From Chryseolinea lacunae (lineage in GTDB: Bacteria > Bacteroidota > Bacteroidia > Cytophagales > Cyclobacteriaceae), in assembly GCF_016735595.1 (NCBI RefSeq), contig NZ_JAERRB010000004.1, forward strand, positions 1 through 64,000: a stretch of DNA of 64,000 nt. Reading direction: 5' to 3'. The notes under the pieces were generated by a model. That model saw nothing but the letters and a program-made list of their open reading frames with translations. It was not told the DNA's origin and did no database searches. How positions within the stretch are numbered: position 1 is the first letter of the stretch; each line of letters opens with the position of its first letter. This document shows, one piece after another, positions 1 to 8,183 of this stretch. The translations under genes and the position numbers were made by a program.

Positions 1-155
1 AATACAACAATGTTCGACCCCATGACAGCTTAGATAACATTACGCCACGGGCGTTCCTGTTGAAATGTGGAAGACTCCCAGCCGCACAGGCCGACACCGA
101 GTATCCCACATTCCAACAAGGGGTTTACGATGATAATTATTACATTCGAGTGTAG
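1..155 (+). CDS. IS3-family transposase OrfB, C-terminal end (partial at window edge)
   Basis: A reading frame open from base 3 ends at TAG 153-155 and encodes about 50 residues. It contains YNNVRPHDSL followed by ITPRAF, the typical C-terminal signature of the IS3/IS150 OrfB integrase core (YNxxRPHxxLxxxTP). The DDE catalytic residues would lie upstream, outside the window, so integrity cannot be judged. The tail after the TP motif is longer than in many IS3 transposases. A strong symmetric terminator lies 40 bp downstream. Assignment rests on motif recognition only. Confidence 0.7.
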   Translation, partial: YNNVRPHDSLDNITPRAFLLKCGRLPAAQADTEYPTFQQGVYDDNYYIRV

Positions 156-193
156 CTACTCAGGGGAAGCTTACGGATTGATCTGAATAAATG

Positions 194-226
194 AAACGAG
201 ACCGTCCAATGGAGACGGTCTCGTTT
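194..226 (+). terminator. Strong hairpin terminator after the IS3-type frame
   Basis: A perfect 13-bp inverted repeat (arms 194-206 and 214-226) encloses a 7-nt loop, and T-rich sequence follows on the plus strand. It fits a rho-independent terminator for the transposase frame. It could also limit minus-strand read-through from the gene ending at 295. Confidence 0.7.
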
Positions 227-294
227 TCGTTTCTGACCGAGACCCTCAAAAGATGGGGTGCCATGGGGTTCGAAATTCGATGGATTAACACTGA

Positions 295-1635
295 TTACCG
301 GGTAGTTATTGCAGAAATCTTACCATCACTCCCCTCGTAGATTCTGTCATCGTTGGTAAATAATTCATAATCCGCAGCAGCGAAGGTTAACCTTATTTTC
401 TGAGGTGAACTGTATCTATAATCCAGCCTAGATTCTCCAATTGCGTCGATCAGATCATCAATTCCTATATTCTTAAGGCTAGGAGGGAAACTGCCGTTTT
501 TCGTATAATATTCCTCCAAGAACCTATTCAATCTTCCCATATTCCTACCGTCAGTTTGGCCATCTACGTAACCAATCTTCTTGAAATTCAGTTTATCCAT
601 CAACTCAGAAGTAAAGTATCGAATTACCCATGCGTTATTGAATTCGTTTGAGAAAATAATTTTTTCATTACGTGTAAAAGTAAAATTAACTGCTGCGGAT
701 ATTTTTTTAATAGCATCCCCTGACAATTGGAATTTTGCAGAAAGATCAGCTGCGATAGAGTCAATGCTAATGGTTGTCTTTTTGAAACTCCCTTTAAGCT
801 GAATTGCCACAAGCTCATCATTGAAGGCCGCCTCGTCTGATGCGATATAGCTTTTCAGATTGGCTGCAAATTGATCGTTGCCGGCATCCACTCGTAACGA
901 CTTATTTATATAATAATCGATCTTTGCAACATAGGATGGATGTAGTCTTATGTCGAGGTAATCACCCTGCATTACTGTAGCCTGATCCGCCAGGTGGCTG
1001 AGGTAAGCCCGGACTTTTGCAGCAACCGCTGTGGACAAATTCAAGTTTATCGTATCCAGTTGTGCTCGTAATTCTGCTGTGGTCTTAGTCATCTTTGTCT
1101 TATCGATATTAAAATGATTGGTTATGACTTCATACCTCGTTAATATGATCTTGTCAGTCAACGCAACTGGGAAAGTAAACAGAATTGCTTTTCGACTCTT
1201 CACTGTCAAATGAGTTGAATCTTGCAAATAATGTTTGATTTTAAGATAATTTACATCGTCGAGGATTGAAGGATCTTGACGTTCGAGATTGGGCAATCCT
1301 ACTGACCGATAATAATCAAAATCAATCAGATCGAGCAACGGGTAGTCATTTCGCTGAAAAGATAAATTGAATAGATCAAGCGCCTGATAGGTATTTTGAT
1401 TCAATCGATATGATCCTATGCTATAGTAAACCTCATTTCTTACTTTAGCATGAAGTGGGTTAAGTATTGACGTTTTATACAAATAGGAATTTGCTTCAAA
1501 CCTTTTCTGTCCCGTCACTTCTTTGGCTCTGTATCTGATACCGAAAACGTAGACTTTCTCACCCCCAAAAAGTTGGGCTTGAAGATTAGTAATAGTAAAC
1601 AAACTAAGGACAACAAGAAACGCGTGCTTATACAT
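295..1635 (-). CDS. Secreted/periplasmic protein of unknown function
   Basis: 446 residues from an ATG at 1635. Residues 1-20 form a typical signal peptide ending near LQAQ, so the protein is exported; no lipobox Cys or later membrane segment is visible. The rest is a mixed alpha/beta sequence with several Asp/Asn/Lys-rich helices, and I do not recognise a family. It stands alone between the IS3-type remnant and a gene-poor stretch, so its neighbours say nothing about its job. Its AT-rich codon use matches the accessory region rather than the core genome to the right. It could be element cargo or a host gene trapped between insertion sequences. Confidence 0.7.
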   Translation of the reverse strand: MYKHAFLVVLSLFTITNLQAQLFGGEKVYVFGIRYRAKEVTGQKRFEANSYLYKTSILNPLHAKVRNEVYYSIGSYRLNQNTYQALDLFNLSFQRNDYPLLDLIDFDYYRSVGLPNLERQDPSILDDVNYLKIKHYLQDSTHLTVKSRKAILFTFPVALTDKIILTRYEVITNHFNIDKTKMTKTTAELRAQLDTINLNLSTAVAAKVRAYLSHLADQATVMQGDYLDIRLHPSYVAKIDYYINKSLRVDAGNDQFAANLKSYIASDEAAFNDELVAIQLKGSFKKTTISIDSIAADLSAKFQLSGDAIKKISAAVNFTFTRNEKIIFSNEFNNAWVIRYFTSELMDKLNFKKIGYVDGQTDGRNMGRLNRFLEEYYTKNGSFPPSLKNIGIDDLIDAIGESRLDYRYSSPQKIRLTFAAADYELFTNDDRIYEGSDGKISAITTR

Positions 1636-2974
1636 GTCAGTGGGTTTTTATTTTGTAGTAATTATTACTCTGAAATCCAGAGCAAAAGCCAAGTTAGAAA
1701 AGCTTATCACTTATGCTTTTTGGCTTTTTTTAGAAATCCCGTTAATGCAGTGGGTCAAATAAAATGTTTTTAGCCTTTTATCTAGGTGCCCTATATCGCT
1801 TCTCCGAATCATGTCTTTACCTCAAAGTTTTTGACAACCCTGAGCGGATGCATGGCGCTGCATGAACAATAAGAACTGTATACTTTAGTGGGATCGTTTT
1901 ACGTCGTAATCACAACAAGTCTCATGGCGCGTTTTTTACAAGAAGTACGACCGAGCCATGCCCTTCAGCAAAAGAAATTTACATAAACGACCTATTTGAT
2001 TCCGGGTGGGCTAGCGATCAGATTGGATCAGGTGAGGCAAGGAACCTAATCGAATATAATTCATTTTCTGAATTCAAGTCAAGATTTTTACAAATTTAAA
2101 TGGTGGGTGGAGACTTCGTGAACCCTGGCCACTCGATCTTTTTAGGAGCATACGTGGCAAATTCCGAGGTCGTTATGCAGAATCCGAAGTGGGCTGACCA
2201 TCTTTTTCCGTTTTGCCATGACCATCAATTTTCAGATCACGTCACCACCCAAGTCCGCCACCATTTGATCTGAAACAAGTCTAGCAATTAGGGGTTCAGA
2301 AACCTAGACGAAGTTTAAAATCCTCACGTAACTTTAGCGGATCACGCCCTCCTGAAATAAGTGGTCAATGGGGGCCAGACTCTCCACTTGACTGAACCTA
2401 ATAAAAGTCAGAATTCGCATTTGATAGAGTATTGTATTGAATACAGGTTCGGATTGTCAAGTCTTAACTATTTCCATTAAAGAGCACATTTGGTTAGCCA
2501 AGACTAAGTGCTTCGTGATTTTAGCGAATTCATCATACTCGAACGAACATTCGCCTCAGCTTCGATGTACCAAGACAAGGGAGTAACGGTATCTGAGAGC
2601 TCTGGGAAGGATCTCCACTCGTGATTTATACAGCTTTAGTTAATAATAAAAAGTACTTGCTTCTGGCGGGTTTGCTGATATATAAGATATCGCTAGGCAA
2701 GTTTGCGAACGGGTGCGATAATTGGCCAAGTCTTAAAAAAATTAAAAAATATTTTTTTAGGTATCAAAACGCAACATTTCGAATCAAACGGTTCAGTTTT
2801 TATAAAATCCGCTTAATCATTTTGACACAAATCGAATCAAATAATTTTGATGCTTTTTTTCGCGCAAATCTCAGTAGCAAGATTTCCGTACCATTCATAA
2901 AGACGTCAACGACTTATTGAGACAACCTCATCAGTAAGATTCAGACGATAGCAGCCCAGATAAATAAACACGCT
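1636..2974. other. Gene-poor 1.3-kb stretch with an IS21-like end and AT-rich leader
   Basis: No convincing gene was found. At about 2135-2247, roughly 16-bp units carrying TGACCA/TCACCA (2195, 2219, 2242, and a weaker TGGCCA near 2135) recur every 23-24 bp. That is the pattern of multiple TGGTCA transposase-binding repeats at IS21-family ends, here pointing left on the minus strand. A short open frame (2100-2273, 57 codons) overlaps these repeats and is probably not a gene. From about 2620 the DNA is very AT-rich with two CGAATCAAA repeats (about 2780 and 2831), and probably serves as leader or regulatory DNA for the ATPase gene at 2975. Confidence 0.35.
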
Positions 2975-3661
2975 ATGAAAAAGAATATCCATTTTATCAC
3001 TCAAGCAAAAGGCGGGTCCGGAAAATCCGTTCTTACATTCATGTTAGCTGAGAAATATAAAGATGCCGTGATACTCGATTTAGATGATGCCACAACTACT
3101 TCGATGAAACAGCTCGCCTATCGAGACCCTATAAGGGTTTCGTTTCTTGATCCGTGCACAAAAAGAATAGACCGCGGTGCTTTTGGCGGCCTTTTTGAAA
3201 GTCTTATCGAAGATGATGATGTATTATATGTTGCAGATCTGGGAGCCAGTGTGGCTGAGCAGTTACCCAAGTATTTTTCAATGAACGGCATTGAGATCAT
3301 CCAGCAGACACTCTCGGAGAATGGAATTGAGCTACAGATCATTTGTGTGATTGGCGGTGGAAACATATTCAAAGCGACAATGGAGTATCTACACGAACTG
3401 CATGACGCAACCAAGGGAGTTATCAAAGTGATTGTTGCGCACAATGGGTTCTATCCGCTGTCGGAAAAACAGCAGGAAGACCTCAATGACTTTCTTGGTG
3501 AAAAGAACCTGCCGTTAATCCACTTCGATTTGGTTAAAGACAAAGGTGAAATAGCAATGCGAACTATTGAAAATGTTTTAAGGGCAGGAAAAGGTATAAG
3601 TGGATTAAGCCCCTTCACGGCCCTATACTTTAGAAAACCAATCGAAGACTTAAATCTTTAA
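2975..3661 (+). CDS. ParA/MinD-like P-loop ATPase of a mobilization module
   Basis: 228 residues. The deviant Walker A motif KGGSGKS (residues 12-18) carries the signature lysine K12. It is followed by an ILDLDD segment near residue 33 and a hydrophobic VADLG segment near residue 85 that serves as Walker B. This is the ParA/MinD/Soj fold, which dimerises on ATP and positions DNA or protein complexes. In Bacteroidota conjugative and mobilizable elements such an ATPase commonly precedes the mob genes. The next gene begins 2 bp after the stop, so the two are co-transcribed. A partner ParB was not recognised. Its role, such as element maintenance or relaxosome positioning, is inferred from context. 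Confidence 0.75.
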   Translation: MKKNIHFITQAKGGSGKSVLTFMLAEKYKDAVILDLDDATTTSMKQLAYRDPIRVSFLDPCTKRIDRGAFGGLFESLIEDDDVLYVADLGASVAEQLPKYFSMNGIEIIQQTLSENGIELQIICVIGGGNIFKATMEYLHELHDATKGVIKVIVAHNGFYPLSEKQQEDLNDFLGEKNLPLIHFDLVKDKGEIAMRTIENVLRAGKGISGLSPFTALYFRKPIEDLNL

Positions 3662-3663
3662 AG

Positions 3664-4203
3664 ATGACACAGGACGAGAAACTAAAACGCGATTTGCGGT
3701 CATACTGTGCCTTTCTGATCAAGGAGTATGGAATTATTTATCCGCCAACCGACCCCGTGATTCCAGCGCTGTTCGCAATTCATAAAGATATGCAGCTAAA
3801 TAATCAGAAAAATGCTGACATCGCTTTTCGCATCCATGAGGCCGCTGCGAAGGTAGAGCCACGGGTATTTCAATTAAATTCTTTCAAGGCAGCATTCGGT
3901 TTTCAACTGGGTATAGCGGCCAAATGGACTTTGTGGGGTGGAATGTTATTAGGTTTTGCTTGGCTCGCGACTTGGGTATGGTCGATCAACGCGGATCTCA
4001 AAAAAGCGAAAATGATAATTGAGTCATCTAAAAAGACAGTTGAGTTGATTCAGAAAGTTAGGATTGACAATGCCGGCTACTATTATATTGACTTTGTTGC
4101 TGCTAAGCGCGGTACTATCAAAAATTTCCATGAATTCACGAAGGTTGACAAGAACACAGTGCGGGTATATCTGGGTAAGGATAGCATTTCGACGCGATAT
4201 TGA
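3664..4203 (+). CDS. One-TM protein of the mobilization operon, function unknown
   Basis: 179 residues starting 2 bp after the ParA-like gene. The N-terminal 85 residues are charged and helical. A single hydrophobic segment at about residues 88-108 (WGGMLLGFAW region) should span the inner membrane, and about 70 residues follow. No signal peptide and no known domain are seen. Its place between the ATPase and the small basic protein suggests a membrane-linked partner of the mobilization or partition machinery. Its stop overlaps the TTG of the next frame. Confidence 0.65.
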   Translation: MTQDEKLKRDLRSYCAFLIKEYGIIYPPTDPVIPALFAIHKDMQLNNQKNADIAFRIHEAAAKVEPRVFQLNSFKAAFGFQLGIAAKWTLWGGMLLGFAWLATWVWSINADLKKAKMIIESSKKTVELIQKVRIDNAGYYYIDFVAAKRGTIKNFHEFTKVDKNTVRVYLGKDSISTRY

Positions 4204-4211
4204 TTTCTGTT

Positions 4212-4577
4212 ATGGAAAAGAAACATATCATTAAATTCTTACAACAGAGAAAGAAGGGCGTTTACAACTTGATTGTTCAATTGTATGCGAATGTAATTAC
4301 TTCTATGGGGCCAACAATGGCGATGGACATAGTCAAAGACGATTTGGAGAAGGAAGCAGGGACGCCGGTTGAAATTCACTATTTCGCGCTTGCACAAGCA
4401 ATACTAAGATATAAGAAGAAGAACCCCAAAGTATCCTCTGGTTCCCTTGAGGGCGGCCAGAGGTTTAGTTTTAAAGATGCGTATGAGTTGAATGATGTCC
4501 AACTAGTTCCAGGAAGATTCAAACGCGATAAAATTGGATCAAGTATTTCAAAGAACGCTAAAAGTAAATCAAAATGA
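4212..4577 (+). CDS. Small basic protein of the mobilization operon, function unknown
   Basis: 121 residues from ATG 4212. A TTG at 4200 in frame would overlap the previous stop by 4 bp and add four residues, so either start is possible. The protein is rich in Lys, and its last 25 residues are strongly basic (RFKRDK...KSKSK), suggesting nucleic-acid contact. The N-terminal part looks helical. I do not recognise a family. It lies at the end of a tight three-gene unit just before the oriT-like hairpins. Confidence 0.6.
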   Translation: MEKKHIIKFLQQRKKGVYNLIVQLYANVITSMGPTMAMDIVKDDLEKEAGTPVEIHYFALAQAILRYKKKNPKVSSGSLEGGQRFSFKDAYELNDVQLVPGRFKRDKIGSSISKNAKSKSK

Positions 4578-4721
4578 ATAAAGTAAATGCAAGTAATAGC
4601 AGCTTAGCTAAACAGGAAGTAGTGCTTGCTTTTAACGGAGCAAGCCATGTTTCTGCTACGCTCCAACGGCTTGGAGAAGCTTTTTATAAATCAACCTGAC
4701 CACTTCGTTCTGTTTTTATAG
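4578..4721 (+). other. Candidate oriT: two hairpins upstream of mobC
   Basis: This 144-bp spacer holds two short hairpins. One has 7-bp arms at 4624-4630 (GCTTGCT) and 4639-4645 with an 8-nt loop. The other has 6-bp arms at 4661-4666 (CTCCAA) and 4671-4676 with a 4-nt loop. A TTAGCTAA palindrome lies near 4603. Inverted repeats just upstream of a MobC/relaxase pair are the usual setting of a nic site. No nic consensus was recognised. Confidence 0.35.
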
Positions 4722-5081
4722 ATGATGTCACGCCCAAAGGTAAACGATATAGACAAGCGTATCATTCAGGTGAACATTCGCCTGACCGAAGCGGAGCATG
4801 CCAAAGCGGTTGCTTATGCGCAAGGCAGCGGCATGACACCCGCGAACTGGATACGTCGGATTGTGTTTACCGGGAAATTTCCATCGGTAAAGTTGTCTCC
4901 CGTAGAAGCGGACCTGTATCGTGAGCTGAAAAGGATCGGCGTTAACCTTAATCAGATAACGCACAGAATCAATCTCGGGGAATTTCCAAAGGAATACAGC
5001 GCCCAACAGGTTGAATTGAAGGAGGCATTGGATTACATATTAAAAGCATTGACCAGTGACGGGGAACCAGATCAAGGGTAA
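4722..5081 (+). CDS. mobC: MobC-like relaxosome accessory protein (ribbon-helix-helix)
   Basis: 119 residues; ATG at 4722, with a second ATG directly after it. The segment IQVNIRLTEAEHAKAV (residues 14-30) is a ribbon-helix-helix beta strand and first helix. GMTPANWIRR and later LKRIGVNLNQITHRIN match the plasmid/transposon MobC family, in which the GxNLNQI segment is conserved. Such proteins bind oriT and help the relaxase open the strands. The relaxase gene starts inside this gene (26-bp overlap), implying translational coupling, as in other Bacteroidota mob cassettes. Confidence 0.85.
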   Translation: MMSRPKVNDIDKRIIQVNIRLTEAEHAKAVAYAQGSGMTPANWIRRIVFTGKFPSVKLSPVEADLYRELKRIGVNLNQITHRINLGEFPKEYSAQQVELKEALDYILKALTSDGEPDQG

Positions 5082-6132
5082 GGGATTCCGTGGCGCGTTG
5101 CGTTACAACCTGGAGAAGGTGGAAAAAAACCTGGCCGAGGTGCTCGACCATTCCTTTTCCCGCGTCACCGAAAAATCAATCATGAAAGAAATTCAGATGG
5201 TGAAGGTACTGCGGCCAAACCTTCAGAAATTTTTCTACCACACCTCCCTGAATTTTCCACCACATGAGAATCTTTCCAATGATACCATGAAACGGATTGC
5301 CAATGATTACCTGAAAGCCAATGGGTTCAATCAGCATCAATTCATCATTTTCAGGCACTACGATGCGGATCACCCACATCTTCATATCCTGGTTAACCGT
5401 ATTGGTTTTGATGGACAGGTGCTAAGCGACTGCAATGATTTCGCACGCAGCGAGAAAATACTCCGTGGTCTTGAAATAAAGTACAACCTCACCAACGTGG
5501 CTCCCAGCAAACAAGCTACAAAGCGGGCTGTCACCAAGGATGAATTGGAGATGATGAAGCGCACGGGACAACCTTCACTTAAAATACAGCTACAGGCAAT
5601 GGTGAAAGGAATCATGGATTCGAATTCCAATATGACGGTTTCAGAATTCATCCAGGCGCTAGAGAAGAAAGGAGTAGCAACGCAATTTAATATTGCCAGT
5701 ACAGGGCATGTGAGCGGTGTGTCGTACTCTTACCAAGGAATGGTAGTGACAGGCTCTAAGCTTGGGAATGAATTCAAGTGGACAACGCTAAAAGATAAAA
5801 TAGACTATGACAAGCAGCGGGATAGCCAAACCATTCTCAATACCAATTCCCGATCAAAAACTGTCGCTGCGAAGCGAGGTGACATGGATGGGCATAAAAA
5901 GTCACCGATTTCGAATGAGAAGTCGACTAAGCACACTTTCGGGACCTACAGAAATTTGGAAGCTAGTCCAAAGACCAAAGGCCTTCCAAACTCAAAGAAT
6001 CCAAGCGAAGCAGACTTGCTGTCCGGCATTATTGGTAGCCTAATCAGCCCTCATCTTGAGCGTGACCAAGCACCAGAAGCATCGCTAGGATTGACACGGA
6101 AGCGGAAACGCAGAAAAAGCTTTGGGCGGTAA
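5056..6132 (+). CDS. mobB: Relaxase/mobilization nuclease (MOBP-like)
   Basis: 358 residues from GTG 5056. The N-terminus (KGKGFRGALRYNL, residues 8-19) is typical of Bacteroidota relaxases and supplies a candidate nicking tyrosine, Y17. The metal-binding three-histidine motif is HYDADHPHLH (residues 101-110; H106, H108, H110). The catalytic domain spans roughly residues 1-160. The C-terminal half is charged and probably handles DNA or partner contacts. The enzyme would nick oriT and pilot the strand during mobilization. It overlaps mobC by 26 bp. No coupling protein or mating-pore gene lies nearby, so transfer depends on another element. Confidence 0.88.
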   Translation: MTGNQIKGKGFRGALRYNLEKVEKNLAEVLDHSFSRVTEKSIMKEIQMVKVLRPNLQKFFYHTSLNFPPHENLSNDTMKRIANDYLKANGFNQHQFIIFRHYDADHPHLHILVNRIGFDGQVLSDCNDFARSEKILRGLEIKYNLTNVAPSKQATKRAVTKDELEMMKRTGQPSLKIQLQAMVKGIMDSNSNMTVSEFIQALEKKGVATQFNIASTGHVSGVSYSYQGMVVTGSKLGNEFKWTTLKDKIDYDKQRDSQTILNTNSRSKTVAAKRGDMDGHKKSPISNEKSTKHTFGTYRNLEASPKTKGLPNSKNPSEADLLSGIIGSLISPHLERDQAPEASLGLTRKRKRRKSFGR

Positions 6133-6353
6133 ATTCACACTCGAAAGATTTTATTGATTGGGTCCAAATCGTTGAAGAATTAATTCTGTCACAAAGATGC
6201 TTCGGGCAGCGGATGCAGCGAGCAGTCAAAAGCTTACGGCATAAAATTCAGGGAGCCTTCGGTCATGTGTCTTTTTCAAATTTATTCCGTTTCCTTATTG
6301 ACAGCTCGGCTACCCTTCGCAAAGGCAGTTCCATAATTAAATTCTTAACGATT

Positions 6354-6824
6354 ATGGAAAACAACACCAATCAATCAAAACAATTCGAAGTGGCAGAAAT
6401 TGAACTGTCTTACAAGTCTTCCATCAAACCTTCTTCCCGGGCCAAGATCAGTAGCTCCAAAGACGCTGGCGCTTTACTGATGCAATCCTGGGACCTGTCA
6501 AAAATTGAACTGGTTGAACAGTTTAAGATACTCTTTGTCAATCGGGCCAATCGCGTCCTGGGTATCTACGAACTCTCTACCGGTGGCATGAGCGCTACCG
6601 TCGTTGATCCCAAGCTCATCTTTGTTGCAGCCTTAAAAGTAGGTGCCTCTGGCATCATATTAAGCCACAACCATCCTTCTGGAAATCTCACGCCAAGCCA
6701 AGCAGACATTAGCTTTACCAAGCGAATCAGCGAAGGCGCTAAGCTGTTGGAAATCCAACTGATGGACCACATCATACTTACTAGCGAAAGCTATTATTCA
6801 TTCGCAGACGAGGGGTTATTATAG
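6354..6824 (+). CDS. RadC-type JAB/MPN-domain protein
   Basis: 156 residues from ATG 6354; an upstream in-frame extension to 6213 has no family resemblance and was not used. The whole protein is the RadC JAMM domain: metal ligands in SHNHPSGNLTPSQAD (H105, H107, D118) with an upstream Glu near residue 55. The N-terminal helix-hairpin-helix region of full-length chromosomal RadC is absent. This short form is common on Bacteroidota mobile elements, phage islands and plasmids. Its biochemical role is unsettled despite the historical DNA-repair name. A weak hairpin (arms 6811-6815 and 6825-6829) spans the stop codon. Confidence 0.88.
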   Translation: MENNTNQSKQFEVAEIELSYKSSIKPSSRAKISSSKDAGALLMQSWDLSKIELVEQFKILFVNRANRVLGIYELSTGGMSATVVDPKLIFVAALKVGASGIILSHNHPSGNLTPSQADISFTKRISEGAKLLEIQLMDHIILTSESYYSFADEGLL

Positions 6825-6835
6825 CCCCTTATTTC

Positions 6836-6861
6836 CTCACTTTAAAAAACGAATAAGTGAG
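6836..6861. other. Small hairpin downstream of radC
   Basis: Arms CTCACTT (6836-6842) and AAGTGAG (6855-6861) enclose a 12-nt loop containing a run of A on the plus strand and T on the minus strand. The right arm lies inside a block, ACGAATAAGTG, that recurs at 9067-9077 upstream of the sigma gene. It may end the minus-strand transcript coming from the dCas12f-like gene, although no T-run follows the stem in the usual place. Confidence 0.3.
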
Positions 6862-6919
6862 CCGTTGTATGTAAGAATTAGGACCTGGTGTCTGGAAAAA
6901 CATTTTTGTCTTTGATTAA

Positions 6920-7067
6920 GTCCACGCCAATGGCCTTCTATCACGACGCTCATCATGTTCCTCCGTTGGCCAGCATTCCGGACCTTACTTAGTGAGTGCT
7001 AATCTTGGCCTCACTTTACGGGTTTACAAGCACCCTCTTTTTTTTTCGACGCTCAAGTCAAAAAAAG
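6920..7067 (-). ncRNA. Candidate guide-RNA scaffold downstream of the dCas12f-like gene
   Basis: This gene-free block directly follows the dCas12f-like stop on the same strand, the position where TnpB omega-RNAs and several Cas12f-like guides are encoded. It can fold into a hairpin with arms 6991-6996 and 7010-7015. It can also form a long closing stem: 6920-6923 with 6980-6983, then 6926-6930 with 6966-6970, and 6932-6933 with 6963-6964 beyond one mismatch. Its 3' arm contains the 13-bp motif CCACGCCAATGGC (plus strand, 6922-6934) that recurs at 9081-9093. If this reading is right, the guide starts near 6919 and runs to lower coordinates. The long stem would also fold on the plus strand, so strand and ends are guesses from position. 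Confidence 0.35.
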
Positions 7068-8165
7068 TTATTCTGTTATGATCGTTATCCCTGCCCGCGC
7101 GGCTTTGTAGGCCAGTTTCTCTTTCAACCCGCCATAGCCCCAGTTCCGGAAAACAAATGCATTGTTCTTCGCTTGTTCTTCTTTCTCCTGTTGGTTTACA
7201 AGAATCAGTGTTGCTGCCTTATGAGCGAGGCAAAGGTCAATCACCTTTTTGCTGTAGGTGTGGAGCTTGGTGCGAACAAACGCTTTCTCAATGTCCTTGA
7301 ATTTGGCGGCACCTTGGAACTTTCGCTTTTTACCTTTGCCGCCGCGACAAAATGTGGCGGCGCTCAAGGCGCGTTGTCGCGCCGCCTGGATGGCCATGCG
7401 CCTGTATAAGAACTCTTCCTTGCTACCGACCTTGAATACAGCTTTTCCGATGGTGAGCACTACCGGATAGTCAAGGGACAGGGATGCTTCGGCAATTATT
7501 TCATCGGAAAGGACGAGCTGCTCCTTTTTCTGTTCAAAAGTGGCAAGCAGATATAGCTTTCGTTTTGCCAGCTGTAGAGAACTGCCGCAGAATTTAACTG
7601 TCCCCTCCAGCCATTGTTGCATTAGTCTGCGCTTGTCCACCTGGTCGTGACCCAGATAGGTTCGAAAGGGAATGGAGAATAGTTGAAAACTGTATTCGTT
7701 CCGCTCCTTGATATAGGTGAGCCGACGCACGTTCTCGGCCAGAAACGGTATAGGAATATCGTGCTTATAATTCGAGATCGATTCTTCTCCACGCTGATAC
7801 GCTCCAGCTTTTTGGGAATAGGTAACCACTAAGGTATGATTTAACGCATTTAGAATATGCATCGGGATCAGTCCTTTGAATTGGCTGGAGAGGAACCGGT
7901 AGGTGCTGTTCTGGCGGGAGGTTGTCAGCATCCCTTGAGGATCGGTCGTCCAATCCGCAAGCTTGAGTTGGATATCCTCCCTCAGATACACCATGTCTTT
8001 TAACTGGTGTTGGATGAACTGGTGCGTGAAAAGGTAGTTGGCGCTTCGCTGGCAGATAGACTGCCAGCGGGACAAGGTCTTATAAGCGTCCTTGATGAAG
8101 TCTTTGTCAGGGCTATCTATCAGTATCTGGATCTTTCGCGTCGTGGTGATTGTAGTTTCTTTCAT
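7068..8165 (-). CDS. Nuclease-dead Cas12f/TnpB-like RNA-guided protein (dCas12f-like)
   Basis: 365 residues from ATG 8165. The C-terminal half follows the TnpB/Cas12f RuvC layout. A YPVVLTIG...KVGSKEEFLYRRMAIQ segment (233-260) corresponds to the region around RuvC-I. An Arg/Lys-rich bridge (273-300) follows, then ATLILVNQ (318-325) at RuvC-II, and WGYGGLKEKLAYKAARAGI (342-360). By my manual alignment the RuvC-I Asp is replaced (the ASLS segment, 227-230) and the RuvC-II Glu is replaced by N324. The protein ends at residue 365, before the zinc ribbon and RuvC-III Asp. It should therefore bind RNA and DNA without cutting. It lies 18 bp after an ECF sigma gene on the same strand, the arrangement reported for dCas12f-sigmaE RNA-guided transcription in Bacteroidota. 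A TldR-type repressor is the alternative. No TnpA is present. Confidence 0.82.
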   Translation of the reverse strand: MKETTITTTRKIQILIDSPDKDFIKDAYKTLSRWQSICQRSANYLFTHQFIQHQLKDMVYLREDIQLKLADWTTDPQGMLTTSRQNSTYRFLSSQFKGLIPMHILNALNHTLVVTYSQKAGAYQRGEESISNYKHDIPIPFLAENVRRLTYIKERNEYSFQLFSIPFRTYLGHDQVDKRRLMQQWLEGTVKFCGSSLQLAKRKLYLLATFEQKKEQLVLSDEIIAEASLSLDYPVVLTIGKAVFKVGSKEEFLYRRMAIQAARQRALSAATFCRGGKGKKRKFQGAAKFKDIEKAFVRTKLHTYSKKVIDLCLAHKAATLILVNQQEKEEQAKNNAFVFRNWGYGGLKEKLAYKAARAGITIITE

Positions 8166-8183
8166 TGCGACAGGTAACGGGTA

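Noticed and set aside
264-277. GGGGTTCGAAATTC resembling a tRNA T arm, possible att copy
   Set aside because: Only the palindromic TTCGAA core and a few G residues match the tRNA-Ser 3' end, and the orientation is opposite.
2100-2273. 57-codon frame starting ATG at 2100
   Set aside because: It lies over IS21-like terminal repeats and resembles no protein.
2621-2920. 99-codon open frame upstream of the ParA-like gene
   Set aside because: Composition is dominated by AT-rich runs (Lys, Phe, Ile), no family pattern is visible, and it covers likely regulatory DNA.
7068-8165. Active TnpB or Cas12 nuclease
   Set aside because: The catalytic Asp and Glu positions are substituted and the C-terminal zinc ribbon and RuvC-III are absent.
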